A stretch of DNA of 64,000 nucleotides, taken from Adiantum capillus-veneris (lineage: Eukaryota; Streptophyta; Polypodiopsida; Polypodiales; Pteridaceae). Below, piece by piece: positions 53,946 to 64,000 of this stretch. Position numbers and translations under genes: made by a program. The stretch lies in NCBI GenBank assembly GCA_014529385.2, contig CM043968.1:129557018-129621017 (forward strand). Direction: 5' to 3'. Below the pieces are notes generated by a model. That model ran no database searches. It was not told the origin of the DNA and worked only from the letters and a program-made list of their open reading frames with translations. The number at the start of each line of letters is the position of its first letter. The first letter of the stretch is position 1.

Positions 53946-54497
53946 TCAAAGGATACTTTTGTACAAAAAAATCTTTGTGTTCGTTGACAAAACTTGTTGG
54001 TGCTCATGCACCAAATTATGCGTGAAAAACACACCTAGTGGGCCTAGCCTCAGTCCCAAGACCTCACACACCTTCAAAGATGGTGAGAGCTGGCAGGGAA
54101 TGAGGAAATATTGAGAGGAAATCTCCACCACTTTCTCCCATACCCATTCATCCAGGGGTTTCCCCATGCCTCCTAGATAAGTGGGAACGGTGATACTCGA
54201 GTTTGTACCCAAGAAGTAGTACAACTGAACTACTCTCAATTCCTCTACCCAGCGTAGTTTCTTTAAGTCCGTGGTAAGACATTCCAGCTTCCAAGCATTG
54301 ATGTAATAAGTCCCACCTTCATTGCTCCATTCGAGCTCCCAGCCTTTATCTATCCAAGTCTAATGAGGAGTGTGATCCTTCATCAATAGCTCCATCACGC
54401 TCCGTCGGAAAAGATAGTTTGGAGAACGACGGGCACTCTCATAAATAAACTCAAAGATTTGGAACTTGCGGTATTCAACCACAGGATCTTCTTGAAA
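53946..54497 (-). pseudogene. Retroelement-like gene remnant split by a gypsy insertion
   Basis: On the minus strand the sequence reads RKFQIFEFIYESARRSPNYL, FRRSVMELLMKDHTPH, a stop, then WIDKGWELEWSNEGGTYYIN, LECLTTDLKKLRWVEELRVV and VPTYLGGMGKPLDEWVWEKV. The frame continues upstream across the gypsy target site (TGAAA) into 60,729-60,835 (DKKNWIANPRLMRQYFKK). At 60,837-60,848 there is a Met-tRNA PBS on the same strand. The gene is therefore the first one of a minus-strand LTR element, in Gag position, but I do not recognise the protein family. Confidence 0.5.
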
Positions 54498-55654
54498 TGT
54501 AATAGGACTAATATTTGAAGTTCTTAAAGTCGAAAAGAATGTAGCAGGGCATATCTTTCGTTAGCACGATTTGAAAGATTGTTGAATAGTCTATTAAATA
54601 GAGCTTATACGAATGAGTTGAAATATTAAGAGAGAACATATATTCTTTTTTTTTTAATAATACACTAAAGACGGATTTGATAAAGATTAATGAATAACAG
54701 ATAGTCTGTCTATGAACAGTAAAATTGAGATTTTTATTAATATCAATGTTTTATATTTATGTGTTTTAGCTTAAAATGCATGGGTAGGCTTAAAATAAGT
54801 TGTAAAAGTAGTGGAGACCCAAAAATAGAGGTTTTATGAGTCGCGACCTAAAAGTTGCGTTTTTAGACAAACAGAGATGTTTTTCGCAATTCTGTCCGCT
54901 TAGCCTTGTAGACCAGACCTATTCCCGTCGTTTTGAGTACCTGGATCGCTCTGTTCTGAGGTCGTTTGTAAAAGTTATGATGAAAACAAACAGAAGGCAG
55001 CAGCAGTGTAGTTTACACAGGGACAGACAGACATACAACATCATACAGTTCTCCCTGCTATCAACCAAGAAGTGGATTGTTTCTTCACGATAGAGTATGG
55101 AAATTGAGATTATGAAGGTATAGAATTATGTTTTTTTAACTTTGATTATCATGTTGAATTGGTTGCACGAGTATGTTCTTTTGGCTATTTTGTAGGCGAT
55201 GCAGAAATCAGTTTGTGAAACAGGATCTGTGCAAAGTGTCATGATAAAAATCTAACCTTTACGGATCGCTTAGCGATCACGTTCTTATATTATTCTCGCA
55301 GGTATACTTGGTACGAAAATCGTGCAGGCTTTTCGAGGAAAAGAAGGATAAAAGCACGACGGGTGGTGCGTTTGGGGATCATTCACCGATCTCTTCTTCT
55401 GCGAGTGCGAGTGCGAGTGCGAGTGAGAGTGAGAGTGAGAGTGCGAGTGCGAGTGCGAGTGCGAGTGAGAGTGAGACGCTGCATGCAAGCGAACTGAAGC
55501 TCGGGGGTGGTCGGGAGGTTCGAGCTCCGTACAACGGAGTGCGCCCATATTCAATTGCTCCTCTGTTGTATCAAAACTCTACAAAGATTCATCAATACAA
55601 AGATCTCTTTCTCTATCTTTTGCTATCGATCTCTATTATTCGGTTCCCGTGACA
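54498..55654 (+). repeat. 5' LTR of young gypsy element (1,157 bp)
   Basis: Starts TGTAATAGG and ends CCCGTGACA. It contains a hexamer minisatellite of GCGAGT and GAGAGT units (about 55,403-55,476) that is identical in both LTRs. Frames over it would encode Ser-Ala/Ser-Glu or Ser-His repeats. I do not call a gene there. Confidence 0.95.
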
Positions 55655-55656
55655 AT

Positions 55657-55668
55657 TGGTATCAGAGC
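55657..55668 (+). other. Primer-binding site (initiator Met tRNA)
   Basis: TGGTATCAGAGC two bases after the 5' LTR. Confidence 0.93.
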
Positions 55669-55686
55669 AAGCGGTTGATTCTGGAC

Positions 55687-56165
55687 ATGGAAGGATACGA
55701 GAGGAGGATGAAGGAGCAAGAAGACCTGATTCGGCGACTATGAGAAGATATGAAAATTGCAAATCGGGAGCGTGCTGAGGCTCTGCGGGGCAAAGCAGCA
55801 CGAGAGCTTGATATCTATGTAGACCTTGATGGCCAACATGAAGGTGAAAACCATGCTAATCCACCTGAAAACAATAATCATCGTGGCGGCGTTGGGGTAC
55901 CGCCAAAAGAAACGATGACGATATGGGAGAAGCGACAACCAAATCATTCTTAACGAAGGCTAAGCTTAAAGAGTTTGATGGCATAAGAAAGATATGCGAA
56001 GATTTAGAAGCGTGGATTGAAGAACTCAAAGATTTGGATTATACTTTCAATATCGAGAACACGACCACGAGACTTTCGAATGCTCGAGCAAGGTGACCGA
56101 TAAGACAATACGTACCAAGATGGCTCAATTGGAGACTTTTGGCGATGCGTACGATAAAGGTAAGT
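55687..56165 (+). pseudogene. Gypsy gag remnant (shortened)
   Basis: Starts MEGYERRMKEQEDLIRRL followed by a TGA, then MKIANRERAEALRGKAAREL in the same frame to a stop at 55,953. In another frame it continues TKSFLTKAKLKEFDGIRKIC and EDLEAWIEELKDLDYTFNIE, the beginning of a Gag capsid domain. It ends in a short piece with no zinc knuckle. The capsid core, knuckle and protease are missing. Bases 56,165-56,750 hold nothing recognisable. Confidence 0.65.
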
Positions 56166-56759
56166 CATCTACCTCTTCTTTGTGATGTTTTATGTCTTTG
56201 ATACGTCCTTTGAAAGCTTCTGTGAGATCGAATTTATGCGTAGAAGTTGAGATTAAAATTTGAATTTCTTAATTGATTTGGATAGTATTCATTGCTTCTT
56301 ATCGTCTAAATTGATTGAGAAATTAAACTTGGAATTAAATCGAGAAGTTAAAAGACTTGTGGACTTAACTAGTGGTAATAATAGTTCCACGAAAGAGTTA
56401 GTAGAAAATTTGTTTTTTTTTCTTTGAAGAGTCGAAATCATAAAGATGATTTCTATAACATAAACATTGATATGCATGATGTTATCATTGGTATCAATTA
56501 GATCATTGAAAATCATGTTTTGATTGATTGTTAAGAAAGAAAAATATATCTTTAATCATTTGATGATGATAAGTCACACTCTTTGTGGAAAGAAAGAGAT
56601 TCTAAATCTAATTTTGGCAATGGAATTGATAAGGTGACTTAGATAAGAGTGTGAGACGTTGCTTGTGTTTGCTTGTGTGAGACGTTGCTTGTGTTTGCTA
56701 ATGAGATTAAAGAGAATCTGGGGATAAATATAAAGAGACAAATCCAAAATTTATAGAGG

Positions 56760-58277
56760 ATCTTTTACATGAATTTAAGGATGTGTTTCCGGACGATCTT
56801 CCTGGTATGCCTCCGCCTTGAGCGGTAGACCACGCCATAGATCTATATCCAGGAGCAACACCTTATTCAAGAGCTCCATACAGGTTCAATATTGATGAGC
56901 TTAAAGAGCTCAAGATACAACTTGATGATCTGTTGAAAAAAGGGTTTCATTAAGCCTAGTGTATCTCCTTGGGGTAGTTTTGTGTTATTCAAAAAGAAAA
57001 AGGATGGTACATATAGGTTATACATCGACTATAGGGGATTAAACAAACAGAACATTAAGAACAAATATCCTCTTCCTCACATAGATGAACTGCTTAGTCA
57101 TTTGAGTGGTGCCACAATATTTTCAAAGGTTGACCTTCGTTCTGGCTACCATCAAATCCGCATTAAGGTCGAGGACATTCTAAAGATTTCTTTTCGTACA
57201 CGTTATGAATATTATGAATTTAGAGTTCTTGCTTTTGGTTTGACTAATGCACCAACAACTTTCATCTGCTTAATGAATAATATTTTTCACCCGTATCTTG
57301 ATGACTTCATTCTGGTATTCTTGGATAATATTTTTGTGTATTCTACGAATGAAGAAGATCGTGCATTGCACTTAAAGAAAACATTTGAGGTTTTGCGTGA
57401 ACATAAATTGTATGCCAAAGCAAGTAAGTATTCTTTTGCAAAGGATCAGATTGTGTATTTGGGAAGAGTGATTTCTAAAGAGGTGATTCACATTGATCTT
57501 GATAAAGTTAAGACTATGTTAGTAAGAGATGTAAGAAGCTTTATGGGTCTAGCACAATATGAGAGAGCACACATTAAAGATTTCTCTAAGATAGCAAGTC
57601 CTTTTACCGAATTGACCAAGAAAGACAAGGGTTTTGTGTGGACTTCTAGCTGTGAGACTGCTAATGAGACCTTGAAGGCTAAAATAGCGGAAAATTTTGT
57701 TTTAAAAGTTCCTGAGATGGGCAAACAATTTGTTGTGTCATGTGACGCTAGTGGTGAACAATTAGGTTGTGTTTTGACACAAGAAGGAAGAGTGGTTGCA
57801 TATGAGTTTAGGAAATTAAGACGACATGAATTGAACTATGCAACACATGATCTAGAATTGCTTGCTGTTGTTCATGCATTGAAGCATTGGCGTCATCTCT
57901 TGCTTGGTGTAAAATTTGAATTGCGTACTGATCATCAAAACTTGAAGTATATTTTCACTCATCCATTGTTAAATAACAGACAAAGAAGATGGATTGAATT
58001 ACTGGCTGAGTATGACTTTGATTTGAATTATTTGTGTGAAAAAGAAAATAAAGTTGCAGGTGCATTGAGTCGTACGCCCATGGGTAATTTGTTGACTGTT
58101 GTGCGATCCAATTTGATTGATGATATGCATGCTGAAGTTGAAAATGATTCTTTTTATATGCCTATTTTGAAATTCTTGCGTGAGAATATTGGTGAGAGGC
58201 ATGAGAACAGATATCACTTGTATAAGGAAAATCTGTATTATTATGACCGCTTTTATTCCTGCAAATTCTGCTTTTAA
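56760..58277 (+). pseudogene. Gypsy reverse transcriptase and RNase H with FLDN active site
   Basis: The linker and first RT block are out of frame (about 56,760-56,980, ending in KPSVSPWGS). A 431-codon frame from 56,982 reads FKKKKDGTYRLYIDYRGLNK, TIFSKVDLRSGYHQIRI (motif A Asp present), FGLTNAPTTFI and DFILVFLDNIFVYS. The second catalytic Asp of the FLDD motif is Asn (codon 57,327-57,329). This substitution at an invariant metal-binding position should abolish synthesis. The connection and RNase H follow (FVVSCDASGEQLGCVLTQEG, ATHDLELLAVVHALKHWRHL, RTDHQNLKYIF, VAGALSRTP). The frame stops at 58,277 in front of the integrase. Confidence 0.95.
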
Positions 58278-59150
58278 GAGTCAAATTCTGCATGAGTGTC
58301 ATAACTCACCTTTTTCTGGTCATCCTGGATTGAGTAAGACATATGAAAAGATTAAAAGTTCATTCTTTTTCCGCGTATGAAATTGGATGTTAAGAATTAT
58401 GTGTGTGAGTGCTTTCAATGTCAACAAGTTAAGATTGAGCATAAGAGGATGCCTGGTGACCTTCAACCCTTAGACATTCCTTTACAGAAGTGGGAGTGTA
58501 TATCCATGGACTTTATCATTAGACTTCCTACTACTCGTGGAGGGTATGATTCGATCTTTCTGGTGGTAGATAGACTCACAACAGAAGCTCACTTCTTTCT
58601 TGTAAAAATAACTTATAGTGCATTGACCATTGCATACTTGTTTATGAAAGAGATATTTCGTTTGCATGGCATGCCCAAGAGCATAGTGTCTGACAGAGAT
58701 TCTAAGTTCACTTCTCATTTCTGGAGAGCGACTTTTGACTCTATAGGTACCCAGTTACGCATGTCTAATGCTTTCCATCCTCAAAACGATGCGGAAACGG
58801 AGGGTGAATCGTATTTTAGAAGATATGTTACGAATGTATGTCAATGAAAACCAATCTAATTGGAATGAATATTTGCCTTTGCTTGAATTTGCATACAACA
58901 GTTCATATCATTCATCTATTAGGATGACTCCGTTTGAGGCAATGTATGGCTATAACCGTCCCACATCTATAAATTTTCTTAGCTCGAGGAATAAGGTAGA
59001 ACTGTCACGTGAGATGCTTGAGAAAATGGATAACGAGTTGGCCAAAATCAGGGGGAATATTAGAGAATCTCAAAAGAGACATAAACTGTATTATGACAAG
59101 AAACATCGTATTGTGGAGTATGAAACTGGTGATATGGTTTTTTAACGGTT
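58278..59150 (+). pseudogene. Gypsy integrase
   Basis: The zinc region reads HECHNSPFSGHPGLSKTYEK then CECFQCQQVKIEHKRMPGDL. The core reads WECISMDFIIRLPTTRGGYD and SIVSDRDSKFTSHFWRATFD. The third motif is broken by a frame change near 58,800 (FHPQNDAETE, then RVNRILEDMLRMYV in the next frame), so the catalytic Glu region is disrupted. The following part (WNEYLPLLEFAYNSSYHSSI, MTPFEAMYGYNRP) is in frame to a stop at about 59,145. It cannot act as an integrase. Confidence 0.93.
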
Positions 59151-59531
59151 ATTCCTGAGAAGTCTCAATTGATTCTTGGAAATGATAGAAGATTGTCTCC
59201 ACGATTTGTTGGTCCATTTAAAATTTTGAAGCGCATTGGTTCATTAGCTTACAAATTGGAATTGCCTTCTCATGTTAAAGTGCATCATGTATTCTATGTG
59301 AGTTTATTGAAAAAGTATGTTCCTAATGTGCATCATGTTTTAGAGGATAACTCTAAGTTGAAAGATGACGGACCATTGACTGTAGAATCAGACTTAGTAC
59401 TAGATAGGCGTTTTAAACATATGAGAAATAGAGACATTGTGGAAGTTTTGGTTAAGTGGCAGAACTATCCAGTAGAAGATGCATCATGGGTTGATCTTAG
59501 TGTTTTGCAAAGAGAATTTTTCTCTCTTTAG
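59151..59531 (+). pseudogene. Integrase C-terminus and chromodomain
   Basis: After the stop at 59,145 the frame reads LSPRFVGPFKILKRIGSLAY (GPF/GPY motif), LELPSHVKVHHVFYVSLLKK, then VLDRRFKHMRNRDIVEVLVK, WQNYPVEDASWVDLSVLQRE and FFSL. The last part is a chromodomain with an L-V-K-W strand and the A-S/T-W motif, which places this element among chromoviruses. Confidence 0.88.
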
Positions 59532-59571
59532 ACCAACTCTGAGGACAGAGTTAATTTTGATAAGGGGAGAA

Positions 59572-60728
59572 TATAATAGGACTAATATTTGAAGTTCTTA
59601 AAGTCGAAAAGAATGTAGCAGGGCATATCTTTCGTTAGCACGATTTGAAAGATTGTTGAATAGTCTATTAAATAGAGCTTATACGAATGAGTTGAAATAT
59701 TAAGAGAGAACATATATTCTTTTTTTTTTAATAATACACTAAAGACGGATTTGATAAAGATTAATGAATAACAGATAGTCTGTCTATGAACAGTAAAATT
59801 GAGATTTTTATTAATATCAATGTTTTATATTTATGTGTTTTAGCTTAAAATGCATGGGTAGGCTTAAAATAAGTTGTAAAAGTAGTGGAGACCCAAAAAT
59901 AGAGGTTTTATGAGTCGCGACCTAAAAGTTGCGTTTTTAGACAAACAGAGATGTTTTTCGCAATTCTGTCCACTTAGCCTTGTAGACCAGACCTATTCCC
60001 GTCGTTTTGAGTACCTGGATCGCTCTGTTCTGAGGTCGTTTGTAAAAGTTATGATGAAAACAAACAGAAGGCAGCAGCAGTGTAGTTTACACAGGGACAG
60101 ACAGACATACAACATCATACAGTTCTCCCTGCTATCAACCAAGAAGTGGATTGTTTCTTCACGATAGAGTATGGAAATTGAGATTATGAAGGTATAGAAT
60201 TATGTTTTTTTAACTTTGATTATCATGTTGAATTGGTTGCACGAGTATGTTCTTTTGGCTATTTTGTAGGCGATGCAGAAATCAGTTTGTGAAACAGGAT
60301 CTGTGCAAAGTGTCATGATAAAAATCTAACCTTTACGGATCGCTTAGCGATCACGTTCTTATATTATTCTCGCAGGTATACTTGGTACGAAAATCGTGCA
60401 GGCTTTTCGAGGAAAAGAAGGATAAAAGCACGACGGGTGGTGCGTTTGGGGATCATTCACCGATCTCTTCTTCTGCGAGTGCGAGTGCGAGTGCGAGTGA
60501 GAGTGAGAGTGAGAGTGCGAGTGCGAGTGCGAGTGCGAGTGAGAGTGAGACGCTGCATGCAAGCGAACTGAAGCTCGGGGGTGGTCGGGAGGTTCGAGCT
60601 CCGTACAACGGAGTGCGCCCATATTCAATTGCTCCTCTGTTGTATCAAAACTCTACAAAGATTCATCAATACAAAGATCTCTTTCTCTATCTTTTGCTAT
60701 CGATCTCTATTATTCGGTTCCCGTGACA
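59572..60728 (+). repeat. 3' LTR of young gypsy element (1,157 bp)
   Basis: Identical to the 5' LTR except at the second base (TA instead of TG) and one base at about 59,972 (A for G). Followed by TGAAA. Confidence 0.95.
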
Positions 60729-60836
60729 TGAAATATTGACGCATAAGCCTTGGATTAGCTATCCAATTTTTCTTGTCTTTAAAATTTTTAGATAGTACGA
60801 ATTTTTCCAGACTAACCTAGGCTTTGAATTCTAAGC

Positions 60837-60848
60837 TCTGATACCAGC
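60837..60848 (-). other. Primer-binding site (Met tRNA) of the element interrupted by the young gypsy
   Basis: The plus strand AGCTCTGATACCAGC is the complement of the usual TGGTATCAGAGC. It is followed on the plus strand by TGTGAGGTCCCC at 60,849, which would be the inner end of a minus-strand 5' LTR. The LTR's outer end was not located. It may be interrupted by the solo LTR at 61,434. Confidence 0.6.
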
Positions 60849-61433
60849 TGTGAGGTCCCCTCCCCATCTCACCTTGACGGAACTAGATCCTATGCGGAAG
60901 CAACAAAACAAAATTGGCTAAAAAGAAAACCAGTGGATGGTCTCTCATCACTTAGTGAGTTGAGTCCAAGCCACCAGTGAAAGGAGTCTAGCTCCGTCCC
61001 ACAAGGGAAGTGTACTTACGTATTATCGGACCCATTCTCATCTTCCAAGAGGAGAAGTAACCTCGGTGCCTTTTTCCCCGTAGCACACCAAGTTCCTTCC
61101 GCTCTAGCGTAGTGAGATATCTAATTTTGTACTCTATTGCACAGGACAGAGAGTTCCCTACTGATCGGGACCACCCGTCTCGTAGGCTTTGGCAACCTAA
61201 GCCAAGCCCCCACTTTCCACCCCGCACTCACACAGATTCTTTGTGTGACCTAATTACTAACACATTTGTTCAACACTTATGGTTCCTTTTTTTTTAATTT
61301 CCATCACAAGTTCGTTAAGACAGCCCTTCAAACATTATCAAATCGGCAGCAAAACATATCTTTCCTAGGAAAAAGTACTCAACAAATAATACTTCATTAA
61401 AAATTCCGATGTCTTGGAGTCGTGAGGACCTCC

Positions 61434-62169
61434 TGTTAAGTATGGAGCTTGATTTATCCCTTGTAATTTTTTGTGTTAAAAAACCACATTTGTAAGGTCC
61501 CCATTATGAGGAGAAGCCATCGTGCGTAAAGAAAAATAACTCGCCGGAAAATAAAATCACTCGTCGGAAACCAAAACTTTGCCATAATATTCTTTTTTGT
61601 CGGAATATTATGGCCGGATGGCGGCCGGAAAGTGGTCAAAAAATGATTGATCGGTTGGTCGGTTGGCCGATGGCCGATAGTCAATGGCCGGTGGCTAGTG
61701 GTCGGAAGTCAATGGGCGGTGGCCAAATTCAAAAGCGGACTTGTCTTCTCAAGGGCAGCCACACATGGGCAGATTGGAGGGTCCGATTTGGACTTATCTA
61801 CACAAGGGCGGCTACACATGGCTGCCTCTCATGAGAGAGGGCAACCCTTTTGGCCTATAAAAGGAGGCCATTTCTACACACATTTCACAATGTGAAGTTG
61901 ATGCAACAAGGTGGGTGTGAGGTGGTGAGAGTGAAGCAAGACAGGAGCTCCAAAAGGGTATAATCCGTTTGTAACCTACTTCTTGTTTTGAAGTACTGAA
62001 GCCATTGAGTGGCTGCTTTCCCATGGAGGTAGCCCACATTGGGTGAACCACGTATATCGCGTGTTCTCTCTCTCTCTCTCTACTCTATAATCTCTTGTGT
62101 GTGAAAATTATCTCTCTCCATTAAGTAATCTACTCAATTATCTACTTAGCTACGTCATATTTCCTAACA
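61434..62169 (+). repeat. Solo LTR of the 14.5-kb copia family (736 bp)
   Basis: Begins TGTTAAGTATGGAGC and ends TTTCCTAACA, and matches the reverse complement of the LTRs at 14,543 and 19,382 along its length, including the GGCCGGTGGC-type minisatellite and a short GA/CT run (62,067-62,088). CCTCC (left) and CCTCT (right) flank it, a target duplication with one change. No internal region is present, as expected after LTR-LTR recombination. Confidence 0.9.
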
Positions 62170-62542
62170 CCTCTAGCGAGTGTTAACTCCACCCGTTCTC
62201 AATTGGCCGCCCATACAACTAGTCCATGATCCACCCAATTCCTAGAGTAACTCTCCGAGTAAAATCATGTATCCACCATAATATCACCATAAACTACATC
62301 CACCATATGCAATATAGGAATCACATCCATGCATCACTTTTGACTCATCAATACTATGCACAATGTATGCCCATAACCATGCATAGACTTGGGTGAAAGA
62401 GAGGATCAAAATCTACTTTACCATGCATAAATATGTGCAATTAGATTAATGCAAATAGAACTCTAATCATACATAATTTTTAATGCATGAGGGAACATAA
62501 TCATGCATAAATTTAATGCACAAGAGAGATTGATTTCACCCT
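62170..62542. other. No gene recognised
   Basis: AT-rich sequence with repeated ATGCAT/CATAATCATGCAT-type words. It contains no domain. Confidence 0.45.
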
Positions 62543-62546
62543 TTAA

Positions 62547-63867
62547 CACTAGGTTGGTAACCTAACAGGACATAAAAGTGTCCTTTCAGGGTTTTGAAAA
62601 AAACCTCCAAAACCATAGTAGATCCACTTATTTTGTAAAATCCTTTCATGAGGTTATAGTTCAAAGCCAACTACACATGGAAAAAATAAGAAACTTGTAA
62701 AATTTCTCATCTTTTGGTCACAACAACCCTCCAAAGTTGATGGACCAGTACATTTTCATCAAAACAGTCATTTCTTACGTTTTGTTGCATAAAAATAAGA
62801 TTAGGGATTTTTGTAGGACTTGAGATAAATTCCCTAGTTAACTTCAATGGGTTGGTGATCAGAACATATAATTGCTTCTTACTCACTATTTTTTGTTTGC
62901 CAAAAGAAATAGGTACAAAAAGGTTGAATTTTTACCATTTTGCAAACCTATCGTCAAAGTTTCTATAGCCACGCTCAATACAAATAATATATGCATGTTT
63001 TCTTAGTTCCGTATTGTCCTTTAGGTTCATAAGGAGCCATGGAGCATGTCAAAAGAATAATACATCTCTTACCAAGGGGAATCTTGGGGACAAAGATGAA
63101 GTGCTAACTACAGCAAACATGAAAAAACTGGGTTCAACATTATGAGTTGTAGTATCCCATAGAAACTATTCAATATCTAGCCAAATTTGATCCTTATGAC
63201 TAGATATGGTTACTACCTACAAAATGCATGTAGTTGTCACAAGAAACTAACAATATTGAAAAAGCTATACTTGATATACTAGAATGTTTTGTTTTCTTCT
63301 ATAATTGAAAAAATCAACCATCATTGTCTACTATGAAAAATAGGGTATTAGGTGCCCCAAAACTCAAGGAATATTAGCTTTGTGTTACAATATGCGACAT
63401 AGAAAAGAAAAACTGCATTTGGATATCATGAAAGCCACCAAAAAAATCATAGAAGAGCTAAAATTGGCTAAAAAACTGGATTTGACAATTTTTGTAATTT
63501 GGTCATAACTTACAACTTTAACATTTATTTCTCCCTAGAAGCATCAGGACATGTTGAGGACTACTAAAGATATTTCTCTAGCATTATAGACCTCACAAAC
63601 ATGAATTCTAGAGTGGTATAGTTGCAAAAAGTTGAAAAAAAGCCAAAAACAAGACTCGTTTTTTCACACAGTTTAGGTTGTGAAATGTTGTGCAAGGACA
63701 AGGTTAAAGATGGAATTGATATTCCAAAAAAATGTCGAGTTTTTTTCAGCTCATGAGACAACTTTCTAGACAGATAGCACCTCAAAATCCATTTTGAAAC
63801 TCTTGACATAATTCAAGGAAAATGGTCACTTAACAGGACATAAAAGTGTCCCATTACCAACCTAGTG
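62547..63867. mobile_element. Putative non-autonomous DNA transposon with TTAA target site
   Basis: The ends carry a perfect 14-bp inverted repeat, CACTAGGTTGGTAA at 62,547-62,560 and its complement at 63,854-63,867. TTAA is on both outer sides (62,543-62,546 and 63,868-63,871). Just inside each end is the same short sequence containing GGACATAAAAGTGTCC (62,568-62,583 and 63,836-63,851), in direct orientation, itself able to form a 5-bp hairpin. The 1.3-kb interior is AT-rich with no transposase. TTAA duplication is typical of piggyBac-type elements, while the CACTA start recalls CACTA elements, which make 3-bp duplications. Classification is open. Confidence 0.7.
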
Positions 63868-63871
63868 TTAA

Positions 63872-64000
63872 TCATGTATTAACTAGATCATAAGAGAAAG
63901 ATTAGTTCCTTCTTAATCATGTACTAAAATCACATAGGTGGGTAGGAAAAAATTAAACATTAATTATGCATAATTAAGGAAATTAGATCTCCTTGAGAGA
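63872..64000. other. No gene recognised
   Basis: AT-rich flank of the inverted-repeat element. It shares the TTAATCATGTA-type words of the other flank. Confidence 0.45.

Larger units (their letters stand above)
54498..60728 (+). mobile_element. Very young Ty3/gypsy chromovirus-type element with defective genes
   Basis: LTRs at 54,498-55,654 and 59,572-60,728 (1,157 bp each) differ by eye at only two sites. Perfect TGAAA duplications flank them (54,493-54,497 and 60,729-60,733). A Met-tRNA PBS (55,657) and a polypurine tract (AAGGGGAGAA, about 59,562-59,571) are in place. The interior has a shrunken gag, no recognisable protease, RT/RNase H, integrase and a chromodomain. The RT active site is FLDN, and integrase carries frameshifts. 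A recent insertion with dead enzymes implies help from an active relative. Confidence 0.96.

Noticed and set aside
55285-55652. Ser-Ala/Ser-Glu (plus strand) and Ser-His (minus strand) repeat proteins of 89-114 residues
   Set aside because: They lie inside a retrotransposon LTR, occur identically in both LTRs and derive from a hexamer minisatellite. There is no sign of a domain.
62547-63867. Assignment to the CACTA superfamily because the termini begin CACTA
   Set aside because: CACTA elements make 3-bp duplications. Here only the palindromic TTAA flanks both ends, and no transposase or subterminal CACTA-type repeats were seen.

Overview
The window is transposon-dominated nuclear DNA from a land plant, most likely a seed plant. 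Almost all recognisable coding sequence belongs to Ty1/copia and Ty3/gypsy LTR retrotransposons (initiator-Met or Asp tRNA primer-binding sites) and to non-LTR LINEs with an APE-type endonuclease. These lie among long (GA)n/(CT)n microsatellites. I found no intact host gene, tRNA, rRNA, CRISPR array or bacterial-style operon. The one host-derived coding segment is a broken DEAD-box RNA helicase fragment carried inside a retrotransposon.  Layout. 1-10.8 kb: decayed copia pieces (RT/RNase H plus 3' LTR at 1.6-3.1 kb; gag at 5.7 kb; 5' LTR and gag on the minus strand at 8.9-10.1 kb), a LINE ORF1-like remnant at 7.8-8.7 kb, and microsatellites. 10.8-27.9 kb: a large gag-protease-only LTR element with 957-bp LTRs, an Asp-tRNA PBS, a leader holding eight copies of a 24-bp palindrome, a W-x-P-K repeat tail and the helicase fragment. 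A nearly intact copia element (14,543-20,166, minus strand) is inserted in its gag gene. 27.9-30.9 kb: an older gag-like remnant that may be the host of that large element. 30.95-38.66 kb: a complete chromodomain gypsy element with 172-bp LTRs, itself carrying a 2.2-kb copia derivative (33,526-35,733) that encodes an in-frame Gag-RNase H fusion. 38.7-52.3 kb: microsatellite-rich DNA with a copia integrase fragment, another LINE C-terminal fragment, and four copies or parts of one LINE family whose ends repeatedly abut (TC)n. 52.3-54.5 kb: microsatellites and a minus-strand retroelement-like gene remnant. 54.5-60.7 kb: a very young gypsy element with nearly identical LTRs but a mutated reverse transcriptase active site. 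61.4-62.2 kb: a solo LTR of the copia family seen at 14.5 kb. 62.5-63.9 kb: an element with terminal inverted repeats flanked by TTAA.  Five LTR insertions were delimited by matching LTRs plus 5-bp target-site duplications: CCTAT/GCTAT, CTTAT, AGCGT, TTTCT and TGAAA; the solo LTR has CCTCC/CCTCT. LTR divergence, counted by eye, agrees with the nesting order. Several elements lack functions needed to move by themselves, so mobilisation in trans by related elements is the simplest explanation for their clean, sometimes recent, insertions.
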